64,000 bases of DNA from Closterium sp. NIES-65 (lineage: Eukaryota; Streptophyta; Zygnematophyceae; Desmidiales; Closteriaceae). The notes below the pieces were generated by a model. The model saw only the letters and a list, made by a program, of their open reading frames with translations. It did not search any database and was not told the origin of the DNA. Numbering within the stretch: the first letter of the stretch is position 1; each line of letters begins with the position of its first letter. A program made the translations under genes and the position numbers. This document shows, one piece after another, positions 1 to 7,216 of the stretch. The stretch is taken from positions 744,001-808,000 of the forward strand of contig CANXME010001461.1 in the NCBI GenBank assembly GCA_948144175.1, read 5' to 3'.

Positions 1-1
1 C

Positions 2-295
2 CTGCTCACTGACCTAGGAGAGCCGCCTCGTTCTCCTCGAGTTCTGTACGTAGACAACAAAACCATGCTGGCCTTGTGTCGGGAGCACAGACTGGAGCAC
101 AGAGCAAAGCACATTGCTCTCCGCTACTTCCTGGCTCGTGAGCTGCAGCAGCGTGGTCAGCTCCGCCTCACCTACGTGGCCTCTGAGGCCAACACTGCTG
201 ATATCTTCACCAAGGCCCTTCCACCTTGTGATCATCAGCGCTTCTGTACTTTGCTAGGTCTTGTGCCTACCTGGCCTCACTTGCTCACTTCTTGA
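2..295 (+). pseudogene. CopA-1 Copia polyprotein, C-terminal RNase H fragment (cut by window edge)
   Basis: The frame is open from the window edge to a TGA at 293-295. It encodes the last ~97 residues of a Ty1/copia polyprotein: the RNase H tail with the VLYVDNK strand, the EHRLEH..KHIALRYF helix and the ANTADIFTKALPP motif, ending in LLTS. The same end is seen in CopA-2 and CopA-3 on the other strand, so I assign it to that family. RNase H removes the RNA template during reverse transcription in the element's cytoplasmic particle. The upstream gag, protease, integrase and RT lie outside the window, so I cannot say whether this copy is intact. It is followed by a 3' UTR, a polypurine tract and an LTR. 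Confidence 0.9.
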
Positions 296-491
296 TCTTG
301 TTTGTACTGTACTCTTTCTATACCTGCACTTGCTTGTTTACCTTTATATATATGATCTTGCATGTGAACTGGCCTTGTGGCCTTGCTCTTGTTCTCAGAT
401 TGTGTGGTGACTTTGTGATCCACCCTGAGCTTGCTTTGCTTCGCTTGACTGGTGTGACCACTTGTTCTCCCCCACTTTGCCTATGGGGGTG
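296..491 (+). other. CopA-1 3' untranslated region and polypurine tract
   Basis: Non-coding sequence between the RNase H stop and the LTR. It ends in the polypurine tract CTATGGGGGTG (481-491) directly before the LTR; the tract primes plus-strand DNA synthesis. The same tract, reverse-complemented, adjoins the LTRs of CopA-2 and CopA-3. Confidence 0.8.
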
Positions 492-620
492 TGTCAGAAC
501 ATTATAGCTTATACATCTGTGTAGGCTTTAGTGGGGTAGCCCATAAGGGGTACAACCCAATTAGGGTTAGTACTTGTACCCAACTGTTTCGTAGTTCAAT
601 CATTCTCGTTCTAATTTCCA
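492..620 (+). repeat. CopA-1 3' LTR (short, ~129 bp)
   Basis: Starts TGTCAGAACATTATAG directly after the polypurine tract and ends near CTAATTTCCA. It shares the conserved core TAGTGGGGTAGCCCATAAGG with CopA-3 and CopA-5 LTRs. LTRs this short are unusual for an autonomous Copia element. The right end abuts a CopB LTR remnant without an obvious target duplication. Confidence 0.8.
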
Positions 621-802
621 CATCATTGTTGTCATTTCTTGTTCAATCATTGGGCAATTTCCACTTTGCTAGTGGAAACTCTTGCCGATTTCTTCTGTGA
701 ATGTGCAAACACTAAAGAACTAAGCAAAGCTATGATCACTCTCAGTAGTTTGTGCCAACCCCCGTAGTCTAGCTCACTACCATTGTAGAGTGACTCTCCG
801 CA
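621..802 (+). repeat. CopB-1 5' LTR, truncated 3' part
   Basis: Matches the last ~180 bp of the CopB-2 LTRs (45500-45686 and 51440-51625), including TGCTAGTGGAAA and AGAGTGACTCTC, and ends CTCCGCA. The next bases, TGGTGCGGTGAGCG (803-816), are the probable primer binding site, since they begin with the TGG that pairs with a tRNA 3' CCA. The upstream ~850 bp of the LTR are missing. Confidence 0.75.
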
Positions 803-1449
803 TGGTGCGGTGAGCGTGGACAGCGTCGTAGATTACCTTCAGATAGGAGCCGACTTTTGCACCTATTAAGTGGTTCGTAGGCCGGCAGCAGCTTTAGTCG
901 CCATGGTCGACCCCGTAGTTGATGCGGGTGTAGGGGACACCTTAGAGGCACGCTTGGCTGATGCGAGGAACTGCCACGTGGATGGCGAGTACGGGACGAT
1001 CCCTTGGGCGATCATCGAGTTGGGCATCTGGTCGTAGTGGGCGACGGAACACCCTTCCTGTCCTGCATCTCCTCGACCGGTGCGCAACGAAGGTGGCGTG
1101 GACGACTAGGTCAACGGTGGTGCACGAGTTAGCGGCAACGAAGGCACAAGGCAGAGAGGGGTGATCAAGGTCGACGGTGGTGTCGACGGGATTCAGGCGC
1201 GAGTGCAGCGGTCGACGGCGGCTGCAGGCAGCTCGTGTGCCGACGTCGATGGTCGATGTCGCTCTCCTCTACGAAGTGGTGGAGGGCTCTCGGCAACGAC
1301 GCACGTGACGGCGGGCGGGATTGCACCGGCGTATTACCCTAAACCCTAGCTGTTCAAAGTGACTGGATGCTGGTCACCAGGCATGACACTTCATCCTGTC
1401 GATGTACTAGGTCAGGGACGACCTGTACATCGGACAGCTGGAGGAGAAG
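803..1449 (+). other. CopB-1 leader and first part of gag, decayed
   Basis: Sequence between the primer site and the readable part of gag. It is similar to the CopB-2 leader at 45687-46120 and rich in GTCGAC-type words. From ~1240 to ~1490 it holds sequence absent from CopB-2, so CopB-2 carries a deletion here. No open frame long enough to assign a product. Confidence 0.6.
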
Positions 1450-2034
1450 ATGACACAAATTCGGATGGACGAGCATGAGTCTGCGACAGACTACTGCAAA
1501 CGTGCTCGACACACCCTGCCTGAGATGCGGATGGCGGGCGCCGAATACTCGACGGCGTCCTACATCATTCACATCGTCAAGGGCCTGCCACGCAGCTACA
1601 ACCTCATGAAGAAGATTATGATGGTGCCAAGCACGCATGAGTCCCTCGACGAGGACTCCATCACCAACTACACCCTTCAAGACAAGGTGATGCAAGAGGC
1701 CGAACAGGCCACAGAGCTCCTTCCGCAGGCAAACTACGCTGCACGAACGAAGCTGAATCAACAACAAGGGCAGCGCGGGAAGCCGGGCGGAGGTGGTAGC
1801 GGAGGTGGCGGTCGACGAAGAACGTCCACGAGAAGAGGTCGACGCGAGACAAGGGCCGAGGAGGTAGTGGTCGACGGCGGGAGTGCTGGATCTGCCACGA
1901 TCCCGACCATCTCTCCTACGAATGCCCCGAACGCAATAACAGCGACGAGGGCGGCAGCAAGGGAGGTCAGGGTCGGTCAGCCAGTCGTCGCCCCCGTCAA
2001 GATGCGAAGCTGTGCAAGGAGAAGGAGACGTTGA
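1450..2034 (+). pseudogene. CopB-1 gag (nucleocapsid region), frameshifted
   Basis: The first ~120 codons encode a Copia gag segment (SATDYCKRARHTLPEMRMAG, then HIVKGLPRSYN and LDEDSITNYTL), matching the gag of CopB-2 closely. Gag builds the retrotransposon particle around its RNA. After a glycine-rich stretch the frame shifts: the expected CCHC zinc knuckle (CWICHDPDHLSYEC, about 1879-1925) is present but in another frame. CopB-2 shows the same offset, so the shift is either an old shared mutation or a frameshift site. Non-functional as read. Confidence 0.75.
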
Positions 2035-2108
2035 AGAAGACGTCGGCGACGAAGGATGTCGAAACCTCCATCGATAAGGGCCGATGCGACGGGGAGGCGT
2101 CGTGCTAG

Positions 2109-2690
2109 ATGGTTGGCGTGGTGGAGCCGACGGTCTCGCTGGCGCCGGAGGCTGGTGAGGACTTCCAGGCAGTAGCGGCAGCTGTGCCGGCCAACCCGAT
2201 GGCGGTGCTGCTCGACAGTGGGTGCTCCCATCACCTGATGGGGACGAATGAGGTCTTCATCGACATGGCACCGAGCGATGGTGTGAAGCACGTGCGAATC
2301 CTAGACGTACTCTACGTTCCAGGCGTACATGCGAAGGGCTCGGATGCCGAGAAGGCATTGGTTGTCGTGCACAGTGACTTGTGCGGGCCGTTTCGGGTGG
2401 CTGCCAAGGATGGCAACTTGTACTTCCTGCTGCTGAAGGATCGCCATACTCGGCTCGTGTGGGCAATGCTGGTCGCTAAGAAGAGCGATGTGCTGCAGGA
2501 ATTCCAACAGTGGCTGGTGCTGGTAGAGCGACAGACGAAGAAGTCGGTGCTGTTGCTCCGCTCTGACCGAGGAGGGGAGTTCCTCAGGAAGGCGTTCACC
2601 AACTTCGTCAATGGGAAGGGCATCATCCACGACTTGACGTGCCCCTACACTCCGCAACAAAATGGCATGGCTGCACAAACAATATATATG
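2109..2690 (+). pseudogene. CopB-1 protease-integrase remnant with internal deletions
   Basis: The frame starts MVGVVEPTVSLAPEAGEDF and holds the aspartic protease core LLDSGCSHHLMG, with the catalytic Asp codon at 2214-2216. Compared with CopB-2, ~75 bp are missing after KHVR and ~380 bp after YVPGV, which removes the GAG-pre-integrase domain. Both joins show 3-4 bp of microhomology. Integrase core sequence follows (VVVHSDLCGPFRVAAKDG, then LLRSDRGGEFLRKAF and YTPQQNGM) and breaks off at ~2675-2690 into unrelated sequence. Protease and two integrase Asp residues are intact, but the protein is truncated before the third acidic residue. Confidence 0.8.
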
Positions 2691-2756
2691 AAAGTAGCAA
2701 GGGAGGTGCACGACCAATGGAACTACACTAGAACAAATAGCAAGCAGGGTATACAT

Positions 2757-3004
2757 AACTTTAACACCGGTCTCTCTGGCTGACCCCTCTAGGGGGCGTA
2801 GTCGTACGACGTGCCTCCATCGTTCTTCCGTGTCCGGCAGCCCCCTCAGTATCCCTCATAGGTTTCCACCTTCCCTTGTTCTCTAAGAACTTGGTGAGTC
2901 TTGCTATTCTCCAGGACCAGTTTGTCAATGTGAATACTCCTGGGGGTGAGCGTTTGGCGATTTGTATGGACGCATGCACTTGCGAGCACCTCGCCACTTT
3001 CGGA
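2757..3004 (+). pseudogene. CopA-subfamily protease/GAG-pre-integrase patch inside CopB-1
   Basis: Translating across frames gives pieces that match CopA-4 protease to pre-integrase: LTPVSLADPSRG, then FHLPLFSKNLVS, LQDQF and TPGGERLAICMD..CEHLATF. CopA-4 has LTPLSRPIAVSLADPSRG, LHLPSSSTNLVS, LQDQW and TPGGQRVTHC..GQHLATF. CopB integrase lies on the left and CopB linker (GPAS) resumes on the right at ~3005 in the correct order, so a short CopA segment replaces CopB sequence. No LTR or target duplication accompanies it. Template switching or gene-conversion-like repair is more likely than insertion. Confidence 0.65.
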
Positions 3005-3711
3005 GCACGGGCCGGCATCACGGTGGACGCACGTCACCACGCCGACGGATACCTCGACGGCGATGCTCCCTCTGCTCGCCGAGGTCAGTGCGCTGGCTGA
3101 TGAGGACGTCGAGATCGTCTCTTCCTCCCCTTCCCTTGCCCCTCCTTCCCCTCCCCTTGTGGTCGACCTGCACGGGCTAACGGTGTCGGTCTCTGGCGAG
3201 GAGGGGAGAAGTGGGCCGTCGCGTGTGGCACCGGCCAAGAGCATCGCCTATGGCCGACATGACGCTACCAAAGTCGGCGTGGGAGTCATCGGCAAGGCAA
3301 CAGCCAACAGGGGAACAGGCAGCAGTGAAGCCAACCACGGAGCAGTCGACAACCGGTCAGTTGGTAGGGGAGACGACCGCAGGGGAGAAGTCAGCGGGGA
3401 ATCCGACAGAGGTGCAGCAGGACGATGAAGGCGGCGACGTCGGTGACGATGGAGGGGACGCCGAGGAGTCGACCGATAGCGACGTGGTGGAGGTCCAGCC
3501 GGGACCATGGCATACAGGTTGACTTCGTCTCGGCCGGCTTCACCATGGTGTACGATGAGGTCGACAACGACCTGTTGTACGACCACGCCAAGGAGGATGA
3601 AGAACTGCCAGAGCTCGACCCCGACATGCACGCTAACAAGCTGCAGCAGAGCCTCTATGGGTTGAAGCAGTTGCTGCTGCTGTGGTACAAGGCGCTCAAC
3701 GATGTGCTGGT
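3005..3711 (+). pseudogene. CopB-1 pol linker and RT remnant, interrupted by CopC
   Basis: Matches the CopB-2 linker between integrase and RT (TPTDTSTAMLPLLAEVSALADEDVEIV against CopB-2's TDVDEAADEDVVEV region), then DELPELDPDMHA. It then jumps to LYGLKQLLLLWYKALNDVL, omitting ~450 bp that encode the first half of RT. A frameshift lies near 3420-3430. The sequence stops at 3711, where the CopC element is inserted. The few remaining CopB bases (GTGGAAGAAGAGCC) are on the other side at ~9797-9810. Confidence 0.75.
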
Positions 3712-4154
3712 TGTTGGGCTGAAAAAAATAGCCCTTAGGATCTTTGCAGAGGAGAACTCTTGGGTAGAAACTTGTAATAGCGGAAGCGTTTAATGAGGAT
3801 TGTGAACCGACCTTGCCTTGGTGTGTGAGAGCAAAGTAGATTGAATTAAACAAGCAAATACAAGGATTTATATAAGAGTACAGGAATACGAATAGATAGA
3901 TAGATAACTGTATTGCTGTTGCGGTTCGATATAGCGCGACTCGGGCAACTGCTCTGTAACGAGTCAGTTGTGTGTCCTTAACTGTCGCGCTGTAATTTGT
4001 CGAGTCAAAGGTCAGCGACCTTTGACTTTCTCGTAACCTCCAGGCGGTTACCCTAACCTCCGAGGTTGACTCGATGCTTCGATTGGGACTGCTTCGCTTG
4101 GTACCTTGGATTTTGATACGACACAAGCGCACTTAGGACTTATTGTTTCCAACA
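3712..4154 (-). repeat. CopC 3' LTR (443 bp)
   Basis: In element sense it starts TGTTGGAAAC (4154 end) and ends CAGCCCAACA (3712 end), giving the inverted ends TGTTGG/CCAACA. It supplies the polyadenylation and, as a 5' copy, the promoter. It carries a short GATA microsatellite near 3892-3907. The pol frame runs 22 bp into this LTR before its stop. Confidence 0.95.
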
Positions 4155-7100
4155 CTCCCCTTCGCTTCTGAAGTGTCGCTGCTGGTGACGTGGCCTTGTC
4201 CAGTCAGCATCATGCAGTACTCGAACTTCTGCTTTCCGAGTTTCTTGGTCAAGTAATCGGCTGCCATCTCGGATGTTGGACAGTATGACAGATCGAGTTT
4301 CCCTTTTTCTATCTCGTCCTTCACGAAGAAATAGCGCAGGGCGATGTGTTTCGTCCTGTTTGCGAAGCCGTTTTTGTTGGCGATGCGAATTGCCGACTGG
4401 TTGTCGCAGAACACGGTGAAGCTGGGTAACTCAGCTAGCTTCGCTTCTTCCAGTAGTTCGCGAAGGTAAAGTCCCTCCTTGGTGGCTGAGCAGAGTGCAA
4501 TATATTCTGCTTCTGCTGAAGATAGTGCGATTAACTCCTGCTTGCTCGACTGCCAGGAGATAGGACCGATAGGCTCAAGGCGGTAGACATAGCCGGTGCG
4601 TGAGCGTCTGTTGTCGGTGTCGCCGGCGTGATCGGCGTCGACGTAGCCGATTAGTTTGGTCGGTGTAGTCACGTTTTTGTGATAAGTTAGTCCGATCGTC
4701 GCGGTGCTGACGAAGTAGTGGAGAGCACGATCGAGTTCCGCCAGATGCTCTGCTTCAGGTCTCTTGAGATAGGTAGCGAGCTGACTCGCGGAGTAGGATA
4801 GGTTGGGACGGCATGTGACTGCTGCGAAAAGAAGGCATCCAAGCTTCTTCTGATAGTCGCGTATGCCGGCGGGTTTAAGTAGAGTAGATTGCCCCTTTTC
4901 GGTTCCTGACGTGTAGCGGTAAGGCGTGGAGATGGCGCTTGGTGTGAGACGAAAGCGTTTCGCAATAGTGTCGGCGTACTTCTCGGCGCTTAGGTAGATT
5001 GCGTTTTCTTCCTCACGGATGTTGAGCCCGAGATATTGCGTAACCGTAGAAGAGACCGTGAGCGTGAGGTCTTTCTGGAGCTCCCCTTCGAACCACGTGG
5101 CGATGTCGTCGGTTGACCCAATGTAGAGGAGATCGTCCACATAGACGATTAGTAGGACGTAATCGCCTCCTTTTGTGAGGCGATACATGCCCTGGTCATG
5201 AGGGAGTTGTTTGAAGCCGATGCGGATGAGGCGGGCGTGTAGGTACTGCTGCCACAGTCGCGGTGCCTGCTTGATCCCACAGAGTGATTTGAGTAGTTGA
5301 CACACTCGGTTGGGTTCGCCGTGGGAGCCGTGCGGGAGTTCAACGAAGATTTCTGCATCCACAGGTGCGTAGAGAAATGCGTTCGCAACGTCGATTTGTC
5401 GCAATTTCTTTTTCTTCATGGCGGCGACGGCGATGAGAATTCGGAGTGAGGTGTGGCGACTGACCGGAGCGAAGGTTTCGGTGTAATCTCTTCCGTGCTC
5501 TTGGTCGAAGCCACGTACGACCCAGCGGGCTTTGAATTTGTCGATGGTGCCATCAGCTTTCGTCTTCACACGGAAGACCCATTTCCCGGTAAGAATGTTT
5601 TTATTTTGAGTTGCGCCGATGGGAACAATTTTCCAGGTATTGCGCTCCTCCAGTGCCTTCAGCTCTTTGTCCATAGCTTCACGCCATTTCTCCCTGTGTT
5701 CCCCCCCCAGAGCCTGCTGAACCGTCGCAGGCTCCTCAGGAATGCCGGCGCCATGGACTGCGGTGACGAGACCAAGGATTTGCAGCCCAGTCTGTGAGTA
5801 TCGAGGGAGTTCTGGATCCTCGGGATAAGCTGCTTCGTCTCCCGTTTCTGGGTCGGGCATGAAATTTGGCCCTACCCTTTCTGCTTCGTTGGTGTTGACT
5901 GTCGCAGGTGTTACGTAACCATCGTCGGCGAAACGGTAGAAGATTTCGGCGTTGTTACTGTCGCGAGGATTATCCTCATCCATGGGCACGTCGACGGAGC
6001 AGTATGGGAGAGGTCCGGCTTCTTCCGAGGCGTTGTCGACGTTCTGTTCATCCCAGTCTGCTTCGTCCGCTGCTGACGCGAAGGCTCGGTCACCACGAAA
6101 ACCACTGGTGAGGTCCCGATTCTCGTGCAAGTTGGCGAGGTACGTCTGAAGGGTGAGTCTTTCGTAGAAGATCACGTCACGTGCTGCTACTGTTTCCTTT
6201 GTGTGGACGTCGAAGATTCTCCATGCGTTGTAATTTTTCTCGATGCCGAGGTGTAGTCCCCACTGTGCTCGTTGCGAAAATCTTCCCGCTCGTGCTTCTG
6301 GGGGTCTGTACTGTACCATGCACCCGAAAACTCGTAACATTTTCGTGCTGCCCTGCTTCCCTGTCCACAGCAGATGCGGTGATGCGTTGTTCGGGAGTGA
6401 CGACGACGACAACAAGTTGTGCAGCATGACAGCGTGGTCCATTGCTGCTGGCCACTGGTGGTTGGGTAGCCGCATGCCACGTAACAGTTTGCGCATGCTG
6501 TTCTGCAGGGTCCTGTTCAGTCGTTCTGCAACACCTTGCTGCTGATGTGCGTAGGGAAGGGAGAGGAGTTGCTTGATCCCCCTTTCCGCCAAGAACTGCT
6601 TGAAGCGCTGAGAGGTGTACTCGCCACCTCCGTCTGACTGGAAATTTTTCAGTTGTGTTCTAGACTCTCTCTCTGCTATCGGTAGCCAGGCGGCGAATGC
6701 TGCGAGCGCCATGTCGCGGCTGGGTAGGTTGCGATGCCAGACGTATCGAGTGGCGGCGTCGATGAAGGTGATGGTGTAGTTGTAGTTGACTTGTCCTGGT
6801 TCGCGATTGTAGAGGATGTCGCTGTAGACCTTTTCGAGTGGTGCGTACGCTGGAGCGCTCGGGTTGTGATGTGAAGCAAACGGTCGATGAGGTAAGTCAG
6901 CTTCGGGACATATAAGACAAGTCCCTCGTGCCTTCTGGAGTTCTCTGCCATCGGGTAGAAGTAGAGAGTCTTTGTCAAGGACTCCTGCTCTTATCGTGTT
7001 ATTCAAAACCGTGTTGCTTGGATGTCCTGTGCGTGCGTGCCAGATCTCTTCAGAGGCGCAGTGTCCGGGTGAACGCTGATATGCGTCGGAGTTGGAGTAA

Positions 7101-7201
7101 AAGCCGGCGACGAGGTTGGCGCTTCGGTGGACTTCACGTTGAGTCGGATTCAGCTGTTGCGCGGGTGTTGGTGGTGCTTCGTCGACTGTGACTGGTGTCA
7201 T
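4133..7201 (-). CDS. CopC pol: GAG-pre-integrase, integrase, reverse transcriptase, RNase H
   Basis: 1022 codons. Residues ~52-110 form the GAG-pre-integrase zinc domain (HARTGHPSN..H, then CLIC). The integrase core follows with its DDE triad at D128 (SDILYN), D190 (SDGGGEY) and E226 (GVAERLN). RT begins near residue 530 (EKWREAMDKELKAL) and has an intact YVDD; RNase H closes the protein (DADHAGD, SSAEAEYIAL, FCDNQSA, KHIALRYF, ADYLTKKLG). All catalytic residues that I can check are present. The ATG is in the same frame as the upstream gag-protease frame, separated only by a TAA at 7217-7219 and five sense codons, so this is probably the second half of one gag-pol polyprotein. The stop codon lies in the 3' LTR. 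Confidence 0.93.
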   Translation of the reverse strand: MTPVTVDEAPPTPAQQLNPTQREVHRSANLVAGFYSNSDAYQRSPGHCASEEIWHARTGHPSNTVLNNTIRAGVLDKDSLLLPDGRELQKARGTCLICPEADLPHRPFASHHNPSAPAYAPLEKVYSDILYNREPGQVNYNYTITFIDAATRYVWHRNLPSRDMALAAFAAWLPIAERESRTQLKNFQSDGGGEYTSQRFKQFLAERGIKQLLSLPYAHQQQGVAERLNRTLQNSMRKLLRGMRLPNHQWPAAMDHAVMLHNLLSSSSLPNNASPHLLWTGKQGSTKMLRVFGCMVQYRPPEARAGRFSQRAQWGLHLGIEKNYNAWRIFDVHTKETVAARDVIFYERLTLQTYLANLHENRDLTSGFRGDRAFASAADEADWDEQNVDNASEEAGPLPYCSVDVPMDEDNPRDSNNAEIFYRFADDGYVTPATVNTNEAERVGPNFMPDPETGDEAAYPEDPELPRYSQTGLQILGLVTAVHGAGIPEEPATVQQALGGEHREKWREAMDKELKALEERNTWKIVPIGATQNKNILTGKWVFRVKTKADGTIDKFKARWVVRGFDQEHGRDYTETFAPVSRHTSLRILIAVAAMKKKKLRQIDVANAFLYAPVDAEIFVELPHGSHGEPNRVCQLLKSLCGIKQAPRLWQQYLHARLIRIGFKQLPHDQGMYRLTKGGDYVLLIVYVDDLLYIGSTDDIATWFEGELQKDLTLTVSSTVTQYLGLNIREEENAIYLSAEKYADTIAKRFRLTPSAISTPYRYTSGTEKGQSTLLKPAGIRDYQKKLGCLLFAAVTCRPNLSYSASQLATYLKRPEAEHLAELDRALHYFVSTATIGLTYHKNVTTPTKLIGYVDADHAGDTDNRRSRTGYVYRLEPIGPISWQSSKQELIALSSAEAEYIALCSATKEGLYLRELLEEAKLAELPSFTVFCDNQSAIRIANKNGFANRTKHIALRYFFVKDEIEKGKLDLSYCPTSEMAADYLTKKLGKQKFEYCMMLTGQGHVTSSDTSEAKGSVGNNKS

Positions 7202-7216
7202 TGTTCCTGCTGCTGC

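Noticed and set aside
3248..4132. 294-aa minus-strand ORF
   Set aside because: Runs across the boundary of the CopC LTR and antisense CopB-1, so it cannot be an old gene.
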